Counted from the first letter of the stretch, positions 20,834-33,900 are shown. The stretch is DNA of 64,000 nt from Bryopsis sp. KO-2023 (GCA_030272585.1 BSYQ01000003.1:7254001-7318000), one strand, 5' to 3'. Notes: a model not told the origin generated them from the letters alone. Made by a program: numbers and translations.

Positions 20834-22328
20834 TCACCCACTAGCCTCTTCCTTTTTTCTCAAATCCAGCCAATCTTGAAGCACCTGTCTTTGGCGCCGG
20901 TTCATTTTCACTTTGGGTCTTTTTGCTTTGGAAATTGCTATGGCTTCTTCCATCGTCGAGGCCTGGCCGTCTTTAATCAGACATGCACATAAGATGGTTG
21001 CACTTCGGCCGTGGCCGTGAGCACAATGGATATATATCGGTGCTCCGGATTCCTTTTCTTTAAACGCCCATTCAACACCTTCTTCGATCATGCTTGTGGT
21101 CGGGCCTTGCAATAATCGAATAGAACATAAAATTGAACCAAATGTTGAGAGCATGCCTCAAAAAGAACAGAAGCTGGAACAGCTGGCAGTTTTTAAAACG
21201 TACAGGAAAACGAAAAATTGAGCATCGATTGCCAATGCAAGGAAAAGGCTACTGTCGCAGCACACATTGAAAATTTTACAAATTGGTCTGTTTTAATGCC
21301 GATTCACGTTCAGGAGAACAGGGGCTGGTTAAGTATGGTGTTCAGATACAAATAGTGTGCAATGGCGAAAAAAGGAAGTCAAATCGTCTGTGGGGCTAGT
21401 ATCTTTCCCTCGTTTCAGGTGGTGATTCGAATGAAAGGTGAACTCACCATGAGTGTCCCAAGTGGGCAAGCAAAGATAAGAACCCACATTGTGAGTCCTT
21501 GGCAACTCACACGTTACATCCATCACAGAAGGATTTCCTGGAGGGAGGCTCGAAGCATTTTTCGGCCAGCCACCAAGAAACCTGAACGGACCGAGCAAGT
21601 TTTCGAATTTACAATCAACTATTCGACCAACGGGGAATTATGGAGTGGGGCAACCGGCACCAGCCACTCCTCTTTTTTTTCCGATTAACTTGGGACTAAT
21701 GCAGGGAGTTGAGAAAACTCCATCCATTCACATCAACATGCAATGGATACATAGTCATTTCTACCCCAATTGACATTTGGAAACTCTTATTCAGTTCCAC
21801 AGTTTTTAAGCAACCGGTGGGCGAACAGAATAAAACCTCACCATCCTGGGATGATTTCATGGAACAAGGGTTCAGCAGAATGCGTTCTCCGCCACCAAAG
21901 CTTGACTCTCAATCCCAGGTGATAAGGCCAGAACACACAGCAGCTCCATAAGCCCACTTTCCCAGTGTTTCCCTGAACTTTCAACGCCAACGTGTGAGCG
22001 ACGACTCTCCAAAAACAAAAAGTCGTCACACGGAGCCACCCCACAGATCTCTTCTTTTCTGCACGCAACCGATGTCGACGCGCAAGCAACTCACTTTTCC
22101 TAATAAGCCTGTGGTTTTTTTGGCAGCGAAGTCGGTCGCTGCTAGGGAAACGATAAAGCCCGTGGCTGCAACTTGCCCCAACGCATACAGCACCGCTGTT
22201 GGGAGAGATCCGCCGAGCGCCCAAGCTATTGAGGCTGGGACCAACGCCAGAGAACCCACAACTCTAGATATTGCCATTTCGTCGCTCACGCCCAAACACA
22301 CACCCACGAACCTTTCTAGGAATTTCAT
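20834..22328 (-). CDS. Membrane-associated dual-specificity phosphatase (YnbD-like)
   Basis: Exons 22095-22328, about 21842-22050 (start uncertain), 21448-21581 and 20834-21105. The catalytic loop is HCAHGHGRSAT (HCxxGxxR), with Cys as nucleophile and Arg binding phosphate; the general-acid region is LCLPTWDTHG. Upstream, FLGGWPKNASSLPPGNP and MDVTCELPR match the plant/bacterial YnbD-type subfamily as I recall it. The N-terminus is hydrophobic (WALGGSLPTAVLYALG... ATGFIVSLAA), consistent with membrane anchoring. The substrate is unknown; the bacterial ynb cluster pairs this type with phospholipid head-group enzymes, and here it lies next to PGS1. The exon 1/2 junction is not resolved in phase: a 44-nt intron would fit, which is short for this window. 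PTPMT1, the known mitochondrial PGP phosphatase, has a different loop. Confidence 0.8.
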
Positions 22329-22427
22329 TCAGTGGATTGATGGTTGCTTCGTTTTCATCCCAACACATGCACGAATATATATCCGTGGAACAGTACAAAG
22401 AGGGTGTAAATCAGGGCCATTTCGAAA
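22329..22427. promoter_or_regulatory. Bidirectional promoter between phosphatase and M20 peptidase genes
   Basis: The two ATGs are divergent and only 99 bp apart, so both core promoters and 5' UTRs must lie here or overlap the first exons. A TATATATCC stretch is present at about 22376-22384, but no clear TATA box position was proven. Confidence 0.55.
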
Positions 22428-23814
22428 ATGGAGTCTTTTCTTGTCGACTTGGTGCGCATTCCTTCGGTGAACGGTTTGAACGACGAATCGCGCGTTGCAC
22501 ACCGCATCGTCAAAGAAGCCTCGCGGCTGGGATTAGAAAGCAAGTTGATTGCCAAGGCTCCAGATAGACCGAACGTCGTGGTCACCGTTGGTAAAGGCCC
22601 TCCAAAGTTCTTATTCGTAGCTCACACCGACACCGTGCCGGTCGGCGACGAAACGAAATGGACATCACCTCCGTTCGACGGCCAAATTTCGAACGGGAAA
22701 TTGATTTCGCGGGGTGCATGTGACAACAAGGCTGGAATTGCGGTTGCATTGTACACATTGACCAAGCTCAAGGTGCGCAATCGATTTCAATTTGCTTGAA
22801 TTGGTGGTCATGACCCTCGTTCTTTGTGGAGTGTCTTTTCTTTCCAAAGGAGGGGTGCTGGTGCTGTATGATCAAATGGTGGGAATCCAGGGTTCAATCC
22901 ATTCCACAACAGGATGAGTCGATGGAGATTGTCGAAATGTGTGTCGGTGGTTGTGGGGCTGTTGTACAAAGGACTTGCTTCCTGATGGCTACAATGGGTC
23001 GATCCAATTCACAGCTGTAGTGGACGAAGAGAGCGGAGCATCCAGTGAACTTGGCTTGAAGCACCTGCTTCAGGAAAGAATCGTTGGAGGGCCTGAATGT
23101 TGTGGCAGTATTTACACATACCTGGGCCGAGTAGTCACAATTGGACATCGAGGAGTGCTCCGATTCTGGATTGATGTGATGGGGACTCCTGTGCATACGG
23201 GGAGTTCGGATTGGGCGAATGGCAGGCGTGGTGCTAGTGCAGTCATGGCTCTGGCTGAGATTCTGTGCAAAATTGAAGCGCTCCAGTGGGAAAAGAAAAC
23301 CGTCCCCGGGTTTGAAAAGACTCCCTTGACAGTGACCCCTGGAACTCTCATTGAGGGCGGTGAGGGGGAGGGTATTGTTCCAGAAAGGGCAAGAGCATTG
23401 GTGGATGTCAGGGTACCCCCAGAACACGATTTTGATGCCATTATGGATCGAATGGATGGTTTAATCGATGGCGTTATAAAGGCCAGAAATGGTGGCGATT
23501 CAGCCAAGCTCTCGGCAGATGTCGTCATGAAAAATAGGATTCCACCGTATTGCATCGCCCCAGATCATGCCCTTGTGCTGGCTTGTAAGGAAGCAATTGA
23601 GGGAGTTACCGGACAAGTGCCGGAAGTGAGAGGGTGTGGGCCGGCCAATGAAGCCTACATGCTTGGGGAAGCTGGCATTCCTTGCATTGCTGGGATGGGA
23701 CCCATTGGAGGCAATGCACATGGCATTGATGAGTTTGTGATGTGTGAATCTTTGGAAGAGACAGTGGAAATATACACTAGATTAGTGAAGCAAACGCTCA
23801 AGAATTTCATGTGA
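22428..23814 (+). CDS. M20 family metallopeptidase (ArgE/DapE-like deacylase)
   Basis: Two exons, 22428-22772 and 22972-23814, join in phase; 395 residues. M20 enzymes are di-zinc amidohydrolases cleaving N-acyl amino acids. Motifs: AHTDTVPVGD (residues 65-74, first metal His and Asp), ISRGACDNKAG (bridging Asp at 99), VVDEESGASSE (catalytic Glu 134 and ligand Glu 135), the dimerisation-domain VMGTPVHTGSSDWANG, ALVDVRVPP, and the terminal GGNAHGIDEFV with the last His ligand. All expected ligands seem present. Closest in feel are acetylornithine deacetylase and succinyl-diaminopimelate desuccinylase; sequence alone does not fix the substrate. No targeting peptide is evident at the N-terminus. 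Confidence 0.85.
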
Positions 23815-24027
23815 CGAAGGAGAATGCATAGCAACATGGATGAATGAATTTCTACCCTCCTTTTCTTCCCTTTTGTAAACCTCGACGACATGACATGACA
23901 GATGCAACTGGGAAATTGATGGTGGGCTGTTGAGCACACATTGCCCTAAAATACACGTATTGTCATTCTCTTGCACTTGGAGGGCTTGTTCCAGCATTTT
24001 TCGTTTTAACAGCCAACGACTGAGACC

Positions 24028-25350
24028 CTAGAGGCTCCCTGATGAAAGTCCGCTCTCAGATTGCGTCAAAGTATCGGAGCTTTCTTGCGTTTCTTGCACG
24101 TCATCGCAGACTGCAATCAATGAAGAATCCTCGCTTCCTTCGATTTCAGGCTCTTCGCACGGAGCTTTGCCATCAACGACCTCCTTCAGGTGGTCCAGTT
24201 CTTCCAAGCCCACCAACGCGATGTTCGCAATTTGCTCATGTCCAATCTTCTGCATACCGCACACCAACTCGCCACTGAAACACTGTGACTGGAAAAAGAG
24301 ACAGGATCCAAATACCTGGTGGCAACTTGTGTGCCTCATAATACAGATGTTCACCTTTCCATCCTTCTCGCCCTGCAGCGCTGCGGTCCCAATGCCATGA
24401 ACAATCTCTACAAGCCGACAGTTCTGATCGGCCAGCTCCTGATTCCTCCTCCTGAGCCAGTCGGCCTCGTGTTGCCAATGTTCAGCCCGTCGTCCCGACT
24501 CCTAAGTTTTCAATACCAATGCCTGAATGCCATTGAGACGCCAGCCACTCAGACAAAAAATGCAATGGTCCAAATCAACTGGATACTGGTGTTGCAACAA
24601 AACTCCTCTTTGAACGAGCGAGCGCCCTTACATCTGTTGCATTCGTGCAAGAGGTCGTCGCGATTCTCAACGCGTCTTTGGCGATGCTATACATGTCTTG
24701 AAGCTCCTTTTGTTGTGAAAGCAACAGTTGCTGAATGCGCTCTTCTACTTTTGGTGCATCATCTGTGGCTTGAACGAAGTCTGATTTCGCAGTGCAGCTA
24801 CCATGGTCGCTCTTTTCACTTGGCTGATCATCAGGACGCTCCTTTCCAGGCACTCTTTGAGAGCTTGCAGTTTCCCCCAGGCCGTCATCTGAAGGCGACG
24901 AGGAAATCCTCTCACTTGCCGAAGTCTGAAGGCCACCAGTTAGCGGGAAATTGAAGCATTCTTGTGGGGGGGAAATCGTCACTACGCAGCAGAGCTGATC
25001 GTCATGGCTAATGCCAAGAGTTTCCCTCTGAAGTTCAAAGCATGAAGTGCGTCAAGTCCTACCGATTTTATGTCGATCTCTAGAGCGTTCGGCAAGTGCA
25101 TGGATACAACTTGCTGAAGACTGGTGCAGATGTCCTCCAGGTGGTTGGTATGTTTTTCCAGCTCATCCAAGCGCTGCTCCTGTTCGAGCAGAGTCCTAGC
25201 TCGCTCATGCGACACTTTGATCTCTCTTTCGAGGATGGCCCAAGCTTCTTCAAAGCCAATCTCGTCTCCGTCAGGGAGCATTAGGGGGAAAACTTTTTGG
25301 ACTCTTGAAATTAGCATTCTCGCATCAGCGCCCGTCTCCTCAGCAGCCAT
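24028..25350 (-). CDS. Coiled-coil protein of unknown function
   Basis: Four exons all in phase 0: 25063-25350, 24632-24925, 24355-24501, 24028-24282; 327 residues. Start chosen at MAAEETGADARML (25350); an in-frame ATG lies nine codons upstream. Residues about 35-85 form a heptad-rich helix (REIKVSHERARTLLEQEQRL, DELEKHTNHLEDI), followed by a Ser/Asp/Glu-rich linker and a second helix (VEERIQQLLLSQQKELQDMY). Exon 3 is a third helix (WQHEADWLRRRNQELADQNC). The C-terminus is acidic and Ser-rich. No family was recognised. The exon 1 donor (AAATCG|GTAGGA) was chosen because it preserves phase. Confidence 0.6.
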
Positions 25351-27116
25351 TGTCTTGGAATCGTTACACGGGAACACTTGAAGTTGTATGCCTGTTGGGG
25401 AACACTGAATTAGCCAGCAATGCCGCCACTTGGCCTATTTTCGACTGTAACACGACGAAGCTCTGCAACGCCAAAAGAACATTTCGTCAAGGAACGTCCT
25501 TGAGGCGCCATTCTCGCTTTTGTTGCATACGAGGGATCTACGGTGTTTGGCCGTTCACTTCGAGGTAAGGTTTTTTGACCTAAACTTTTCGAGTTTAACC
25601 CGACACGTACCGGCCATCCGTTGAAGTTAGCAACTCGGTCGTTTTTGTTGGAGGCCTTTTTTTGACGTTCAGAAGTGGCTGCTGAAGTTGCGATGGTTTT
25701 TCTGTGTGGAATCAGGATCATACATTGTGCTGCGGCAGAGATAAAATCATTCCGAGCTTCAGAGGCAATAGTGTAGAAGCAGGAACTGGCAGCTGTCTAA
25801 CCAACTTCAACATTTTTTCGGGGCGGCGGATCGCGCGTTCCGTTCTGTCAAGTGCAGTGTATCGATTTGTGATTCAACCATCCTCTTGATGGGGAGTTGA
25901 ATACGACTGCTGGCTGAAACTCAGACGAACAAGCGTCTGTTGGTGACATCCCCAACCACGTTACCAGCAGTACTGCGCTCCGCTGAACTGCCAGAGCGCG
26001 AATGGTAGCGACTCCAATTGAATGTCTCACAATCCTTCGCCTTCCAGCGATCGCCGCCAACAGTCACCATCCTGGAGGCGCCACCCTAACGACGCCATAC
26101 CTTCCCCCGTCTCGAACGGCAGCGCGAGCTCGATCAGCTTTCAGCGCGAGCCGCAAGAAACTCTGAGTCTTCCGCAGGCGATCACATACCTTGTACTTTA
26201 TGCTGGACAAGCATGATTACTCCCAGAGGGTTTCACGCTCCGTTCGGCTTGCGGATGATGTGTCAGATGTGGGTGAAACACACAGGTTTGGGTGGGACAC
26301 CTCCAGGACAACGGAAGATACTGCTGGGTTCCCCTTACACCCCCTGCCAGTGTTGGAGGAGGCTACCTGGAGATGTGCCCGGGGAGGCGCGCGTGAGAAC
26401 ACTACTGGTTTGGGCTGGATCCGCAGTGAACTATCGTCGCTGTGTAGACGTCGAGGACACGGGGGGCACAACACGGCTATTTTGAATACATTCACGGTGA
26501 TTGCTTCTCACTTAGCGTTAGCGAAGGACGGATAGCGCGAAAGGGGGTCGTGAAGGGAAACGCCTCTTTGGTTTTGGCAGCCGTGATACTGCGGGCGTTG
26601 GAACTTTTCACAAAAGAAATACGACGTTTATGGAAGACGCTGCAGTCTTCCTCGGCGATAGGCCAGCTTTTTCACAGCCAAAAAATATTTATCGGTCCGG
26701 CTGCGCCCCTTTTCGCTATATTTTTCCCGTGAGACTGGGACTGCTCGGCTTTCTTTCGCGGTGACGCGCGTTAGAAAATAAGGGGAGCAGATCAGGTGAA
26801 GGATACAGGCGCTATGGAGCTTTAGCTTGCCTGTTGGACCAGTTTTCGTTTGTGGAGGCGCTAGCGAACAAGCTTCACCAAGAAATTATTGGGTGAGCGG
26901 TTCTGGGGGACGACCGATTCATCTCGGAAAAGGATAGAAACAGAACCGGCTATGAGGCAGTGTCGGGCCACAGTGTCTCGTTTTACTCTATTGCTGCACT
27001 ACAGGTGAGCATCCCAGGCTTGGAAGTGGAAGGAGCTCCGTTACACCTGGGAGGGTTTGGCGACAGGAGATCGTTTGCTTGTTTGTTTTTTTCCCGCTGA
27101 GAAAAAGTGAAGGAAA
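25351..27116. other. Divergent spacer, no supported gene
   Basis: 1.77 kb between the divergent coiled-coil and armadillo genes. Several open stretches exist on both strands, the longest about 26191-26535 (+) and 25410-25721 (-). None shows a recognisable domain. Upstream non-coding exons and promoters of both genes probably lie here. Confidence 0.5.
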
Positions 27117-30003
27117 ATGGCTTTCAGCCTCAGCACGAGTGGAACTATTGATGGACTGAACGAGGCGATGCTCTCGTCGTGTAACGTGGTTTTCGAATCT
27201 GGTTTGTATTGGGCCGACTCGGTGGCCGTCAAGGAAGCGGTGGAGGGTTTGCGCCTCGTGACTTCGAGCAACGTAAGCCCGTTGGAGGCTGTAAGGGAGC
27301 AACTGAGCGTGAACGGAAAATGGCACGCGGAGTTCGTTGCGCAAGGCGGTGCGAAGGTTCGTCGTCAGGGTCGTCCTGTTTTTGATGAAAAATCGGGTGG
27401 TGCGGCCGTCGGGATCTGCGTCGCGACGCTGATTTCCGCGCTTTTTTTCCCGCAACTGCGATTAGGGTTGGGGTATTACTGTGTTGGTGCTGCACAGTAA
27501 GCGAAAACGATCGGAATAAATAATCACAGCCGTCACGATTGGCAGGAAGAGAAGAGAACCACTGCCAACTAATCATGAGTTGGGTGTTCTTTGTTTGCAG
27601 GCTCTGTGCGAGCTTCTTTCATCAGGAAGCACAGGCATCCACAGAAAGTGCATGCAGGCACTGGAATCCCTCGCAACGAACGAAGAAACTAGGCACATTT
27701 GCAGGGATTCTAATATCGTGGAGGTGCTGCTGAAAATGATTCGACCGAGCAACAGACAATCACGCTCGAAACGAAAAGACAAAGCTGGTGAAATAATCAA
27801 ATTGCTTGCAGGTCCGTCTCCGTGAACTGGTCAAATTGATTTTTGGGTCAATTTCGATGGGATGCTGAAAAACGATCGATCACATATTAGTCAGACACAG
27901 TTGGAAGAAAAACAAAAATTGCAAATCCTCATCGATTCTAGTGCCGTTGAATGCATCTGCTACTCGAAATGCTTTCGATGCTTGCTGCCAACCACCCAAA
28001 CATTGTGTTCAATGTTAGGATGTCAACAGAGAGAGTCTGGTGTGAGTGCTCGGAGTAGCGAAACTCGGAACATGGGTTCTTCGATGGGCATTTTCCGCAT
28101 GGATTGCTATCGGGAGCGACCCTTGCCGCTGTGGTACCACACAACGAACCCCATCCTTCCTTGGGATGCAGAAGCAGTGTCTTGCCTTGTCGACATGCTA
28201 ATGACAGGTGATCTCACCGATCTGTTTGTATCCCCGAATGCCACTGGCTTCCTTCTGTCTTCTCTTAGAAAAAGCCAAATCGTTGATACGTGTTTGAGCA
28301 GTGGGAAATCAGAAGTCATCCTTGCGAAAAGGTGGAGGGGGTTGTTAAAACCTCTGATTAAAATTGAAACTAACATTCGATATCCTTATTCTGAAATGAT
28401 TGAACGCACTGTTTTTTTCAGCAGTTGATATGGTTTTCTTGATGACAGACTTGACGAAGCGAGGTCACGAGGCGGCACAGCGGATCATAAAGAAGATTTT
28501 GCATGTCAGCCAATACACGCGACACATCATACTGGACAAAAGGGACATCGCGGATATGGTGGATGTGATCTCTTCCGTGCATTCCAGTGCAATGCTGGCC
28601 ATGAAGGTTCGAAAAACTCGAGCATGTCGATAGCGGTTTTTGAAAATCATGGGGGTGAAAAACGCTGAGAACAACAAATCTGTGTTGGAAGGCATTTTCT
28701 ACGATTGATGGTATTTAAATTCCAGCGATGTGTACACCTGCTTAAGAAAATGGAAAGCTTGTTCAGGTTAATGAACTCTGTTTCTGAAAGATTTCTGTTT
28801 TTGTTTTTCTGTTTAATTCAGTGACAATGGGGAAGTGTGAGAAAGAAAAGTGTGACTTGTAGGTTGTGACATATGTGGCCATCATGCACCCATCGAACGA
28901 CATCACGTTTGTTCGAACGGGGGGGTTGGAGGGTTTGGTCCAAGCCATGCGATCAGACAACATCGGGAGCATCTGCGGAGAAATGGCTGCATGGACAGTT
29001 GCTTATTTCGCAGCCATGTCTCCCGAAAATGCAAGGAAAGTGGCGGATGCAGGGGGTGGAGAGGCTTTGGTGGAGCTCTTGCATTCCCCAGATTTTTGTT
29101 CGAGGGAGGCTTCTGCCAGGGCGTGCGTCTGCATGTTGAGAAGTGCGACCTCACGGAACTCTGCTGTTCGGCAAAAGCTGGGCGAAGCCAATGCTATTCC
29201 TGCATTGTTGAGCGTCTTGCAGGATGGGCAGTATCACTCGAGGCAGCAGGCTGTGGTTATGGATGTTCTAAGGTGAGTTTTGAGATGTTGAAACTCAAAA
29301 TCATGGAAAAGGCAATTGCTGAACATATCTTTTTTTGGAGATTTGTCATATCAAGTAGTGCTCTTATGTCCATCCTGTTTAATGTCCGGTTTGAACAACA
29401 AAGATGCACATATTTTTTTTTCTTTTTGAAGGGCATTGATGGAAATGGCAAAGACCCAAGAGTACAGGAGGGAAATCCTGGAAGCTGGTGGGATCGCGAC
29501 GATAAGCGAGGGTGCCGAGAAGAGCAGCAAGCCAATCAGAGATGCATCTGATCAGTTGCAAAAACTGGTGTTATCTCGATCTGCTAGGTTACGGATGGCA
29601 TTGAGGTCGAGAAACAAAAAATCCTGTGAGTCTTGTTTCATCTCCAGAAAGACAGCAATATTTCATGTTGCTCCGAACGAATTCAGGTTTTCTCTCCTGG
29701 ATTTGTTGACAGTTTTCTTTTTTTTTGGGGGGGGGAGGGGCGGAAAAAAAGAAAGAAAAAACCCTAAAAGAACCTGAATGTTGGATGTGTGTGTGTTTCT
29801 GTTTGGGCTCAACAGCTGGGTTCGCACACAGATTGGCACGTGGTATGCTGAGGATTTTTCGCCAGAAGAGCTCTGCTCAACCTAATGGATTGTTTGAGCC
29901 TGGCACCATGGGCCCCGATGCAATTTCGGGGTCTCCTAAGATTGGGCGATGGCCAACTAGAAATTATGCAGACTTAGCACGCCAGAGGAATCTGCAGAGG
30001 TGA
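27117..30003 (+). CDS. Armadillo-repeat protein
   Basis: Six phase-consistent exons: 27117-27356, 27601-27811, 28422-28606, 28863-29272, 29432-29625, 29816-30003; 475 residues. The exon 1/2 junction completes an ARM helix: EFVAQGGAK then ALCELLSSGSTGIHRKCMQ with ALESLATNEETRHI. Further repeats: VFLMTDLTKRGHEAAQRI, IDLxx-type helices around VVTYVAIMHPSND, TGGLEGLVQAMRSDN, ADAGGGEALVELLHSPD, GEANAIPALLSVLQDGQ and ILEAGGIATISEGAE. ARM solenoids bind protein partners; no catalytic or U-box domain accompanies them, so the role is unassigned. The C-terminal 60 residues are basic and low in structure. The start at 27117 is the first ATG of the open frame. Confidence 0.75.
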
Positions 30004-30509
30004 TCCGATATTTTGCGAGAAAAAAAAAAGATGAAAAAAAAAAAAAATCCGACTTTTCCTTGATCCGGGGTGTAGATTTCTTTCTTGATCCTTCTTTTCT
30101 TTTTTAATTTTTTTGGAAGTTCTTTCTCAATTGCAGAGCGATGTTTTAAGTTGTAAGAATCAACATTTTTGATCTTGTTTTTCGATTTTTTTTTTTTTTG
30201 CATCCGCTTGCCATGAAGAAAGCCCAGCCTTAGTGTCATAATTATGTTGAGATATAATTTCGAGGAAAAAAAGGGGAAAAAAAACCAAAACGTTTCACAC
30301 AACCCAAGAACACCCTTAAAGAATCGAGAAGAGCCCGGTGAATATTTCTCCATCTTTGGCCTAATCAAAACTGATTCACTTTTACAAGAAAACAACACAC
30401 AAGGGAGGTGCCACCCGGGCAAATCCTTGAAAAAAATTAATAGAAAAACACTGATGGATTCATCAACTGGGTGAATGTTTTGAAGGGGAATTAATTATAT
30501 TACTTTCAA

Positions 30510-30926
30510 ATGGGACTTTTTTCTTTCTTTTTTTTTTTTTTTTTGAGAGAATGCTTGGCAATGCTTGGTATATTCAGGCAGCGCGCCCATTCGACAGTAT
30601 CTCTCACATCATTCGGTGCGTTTGCGAACGGCCAAAGCAACCAACGGTCTAACGATACCATTGGGGAGTTCACCGAATCATTTCTAGCATCCGCTAGTGC
30701 CCCTTCTGCCACGATGGGGGCTTCTCAACGGGAAAACGAACAGAAAGAAACCTGGGGTGCTGGAAACAGGGCTCCATCGATCGACCCCCCTACCGCACCG
30801 GAAGACTTGGCTGTGGTGGTTGTAACGTTGAACACACAGAGCAGCTGTTCGGACGATTATTTGCATCGCAGCATTTTTACGAAATCGAGTCGATCGGATT
30901 TAATTGCAACGCGTGACTTCTATTGA
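30510..30926 (+). CDS. Hypothetical ORF (138 codons), doubtful
   Basis: An open frame whose first dozen codons are just a poly-T run (Phe-rich). The later part (MLGIFRQRAHSTVSLTSFGA ... TAPEDLAVVVVTLNTQ) is Ser/Thr/Ala-rich with no known domain. It lies 500 bp downstream of the armadillo gene and could be an alternative terminal exon or untranslated sequence. Confidence 0.2.
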   Translation: MGLFSFFFFFFLRECLAMLGIFRQRAHSTVSLTSFGAFANGQSNQRSNDTIGEFTESFLASASAPSATMGASQRENEQKETWGAGNRAPSIDPPTAPEDLAVVVVTLNTQSSCSDDYLHRSIFTKSSRSDLIATRDFY

Positions 30927-33900
30927 AAAAGAAAAAAAAAGAGATAGCGAAAAAAGAAAAAGTGTGAGTCGTAAAGAAGCGAGTTGAAAAAAAAATTAGC
31001 ATCTGGAGACTCATCTTTTTCGAAAGTTTGTGGCGTTGGCATTCGGAAAAAAAAAAAAAATGGTATCGGCCCCATGACAACCAGAAAAAAGAAAAATGTT
31101 TTGGAAAAGATTTAAAAAAAAAAAAAAAAAGAGAAATTATGGTACTCTACACATACTTTTCAAATCACGTGATTCGGGTGCACATGGGGGAAACGAAAGG
31201 GTGTTATTTGCCAGGACAAAAAAAAAGAAAAGGTGATGAGAAAAGAAAAAGGAAAAAAGAAAAGAAAAAGAGAAAAAAGGGTAAGGAAAAAGTATTACTA
31301 ATCAACTCCGGGATGGATTTACGACCCCCTTGTATTTTTTTTTTCTTTGTGCGAAGGGAAAAAAAAAGGAAAGGTAAAAGAAAAGAAATTCAACGAATTT
31401 TCCTATTGAAACTAAAAATCAAAATCCGTTTTGCTTATTTTTTTTAAAACCTGCACATGTCAAAATGGATTATGGGAAAATTGATATTGCGTGAGTGGAA
31501 GGTTAATGATGGGGCTGAATATTATTAAGGGATGTTAGTGGTGGTGGAAAAAAGACAGGAAAAAAACACGTGAAGAGTGAAAAAGAAAAGGGAAAAAAGA
31601 AAGTGGCAACTTTGAATTGGGAAAAAAAAAATGGTTTACCTTTTGGAAGGTTTTGTCACAGTTCAGGAAAATGGATTTTTTTTTTCAAACACAAAAACGA
31701 AAGGTGGGAGGGGGGTTGGGAAATGGGGATGGAGTAAGGGGATGGGAGGGGAAAAAAAAAACAAAAAAAAACGGACGCTTTGCATGGAATAAGGACACAC
31801 CATATGGGGAGAGAAAGGCACGCAAACAATTTCTAGAAAGAAAAAGAAAACTTTGAAAAAGGAAGTGGCAAAAAAAAAGAATCTATCTATATATATATAT
31901 ATATCATGAAGCAAAAAGGAAAAGAAAGAAAAAAAAATTATATCACCAGGGTTTTCCAGTTGTAGGGATATTTTGTCGAAAAGAAAAGAAAAAACAAGGA
32001 GTAAAATACGAAGCAACCAAAAAAAAAAAAAATCCGAAAAGAAAAAGATTGTTAGGTTGGTGGATGATGTCGGTCGAATAAATTGAAAGGCAGAATGATA
32101 GGCGAGGTTTATTTTTCTTTTTTTTTTATTACACCTCGCTGTTGTGTTAAATGTTATTTTTCAGATCACTGTTTTTCAGAGGGTCCGTTGTCCGGTTTAT
32201 ATCAAATCCGTGATAACAGGGAGATACGTTTTCAGTACATATATAATATATATTTAACAAAAAACAAGAATGAAGCCAAAAGGGGGGTAAAAAAAACCAC
32301 AAAAAAAAGGGGGGGGGGAGAAATATCACTGTTTTCTTTTTGGGACAAAAGTGGTGGGGTTGTGTTTTTTTTTTTTTTGTGGATGGGGAAGGGAGAATTC
32401 GTCGCAAAAAAAAATGAAAACCTGAGATACGCATGTTGATCTTCAGTTTTTCCTTTTTCTTTTGGGTTTTTTTTTATTCCCTTTTTTTTCTGTTTTTTTT
32501 TTTTTTTTCATTTTAATTTTGAACAATGACCTGCAATCCAAGTCGGGCAAAGTATGCGGGGATTGGGATATATATCCACCCAATACAGAGATTCTGACAA
32601 AGAATCCTCTCCCTCCCCCCCCCCTCTTCCCAAAAAAAAAAAAAAAAAAGAAAGACCACACATATGGGAGAGAAGAGGGTGGGGAAAAAAGCAGCAGGAA
32701 AAAAAAAACAACATTTCACTTTTGCAGAAAGAAAAGAAGAGCAGAGGTATGAATTTGAGAATAACAACATTTTGAAGAAGAAAAAAAAAGAAGTTTTCAA
32801 TAATCGGATACGAGGCCAAATAACGGAGGGCACTGGGCAGCTTGGATTCAGGTAATCACACGTAGCATGTATTGTATATATAATCACGAAGGAGATCCGT
32901 TTTTTTTTTTTTGTTCTTTTTTTTTGTATTGGTTTTCGTGTTCGCACCCTTCAGTTGAGTTTTCGGTAAGGATGGGGGTGCCACAGAATCAGTTGTTGGA
33001 GTGCATTATAATGTCGAGGGGGAAAAAAAAAGGAAAAAGGAAGAAGAAAAAACAAAGAGAACATTTCAGGGAGGGGGGGGGGGGCAACACAGAAAAAGAG
33101 ACCCCAAATACATTGGGGGAAAATATGGTTGGCATAAAAACCCAGAAGGGAAATGCACAGAGGAGGGCGGAGGACAAAAAAGGATTAGGGGGCCCTGCCT
33201 GGTAAATAAATATTTCGAGAAGCCAGTTTTTTTTTTGCTGCACTCTTTGGAAGAGTAAAATTTCTTCTTTTTTTTTTCCTTCTTTCTGGGAGGAGGACGG
33301 GGGGGAGGGAAAGGAAAGAAAACAAAAACACAAAAAAAATGAAAACGGGTAGAAAAAAAGTACCGACGGCAAAGTAATCAAGTAGCGTTGCTTTTTTTTT
33401 TTTTTAACTGACTTTTTATTATAGATATATAATGATATGTAAAAGTTTAGGATTCTTTCCATCTGCCAGCATGGTGCCAAAGAACTCAACAGAAATTACG
33501 CAGAAACACAGGTTTCATAAAGATATTGCATGTAGTCTGTGATGAGGAGGTCGTTTTTGGTATTTCACTGGATTTTGAAAATGGGGGAGAGGGGAACATG
33601 AACTGGAAAATTGAAATTCTTAACTGTTGCATTTTTTTTTTTTGACGAGCATGACTTTTTTTTTATTTAGAGGGGGATTTGGGAAATGGAACGATCTTTC
33701 TCAAAAGATGTTGCTCATGGGAAGAAAAGAGAAAAAAAAAGGGTTGGGGATTTTATTCCTTTTTTTGTGAACAAAAAGATATGGGGAAAAGGGAGAATTT
33801 ATGGGTGAAAATGAAAAAGAAAAAGAGAGAAGAGAGAGAGAATTTTTTTTTATGTTGAGGCATCTTTTATTGAGATAGAGAGGGAAAGAGATGAAAAGGG

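Noticed and set aside
20834-22328. Assignment as PTPMT1 (mitochondrial PGP phosphatase)
   Set aside because: The HCAHGHGRS loop and WDTHG region fit the YnbD-like subfamily better than PTPMT1; only the genomic neighbourhood suggests PGP.
27862-28428. 188-codon ORF on + in the armadillo gene's second intron
   Set aside because: Flanking exons join in phase across it and it has no recognisable domain; treated as intron sequence.
30510-30926. Second armadillo-type gene
   Set aside because: A faint resemblance between its start (MLGIFRQRA) and the last exon of the armadillo gene (MLRIFRQKS) is too short to support duplication.
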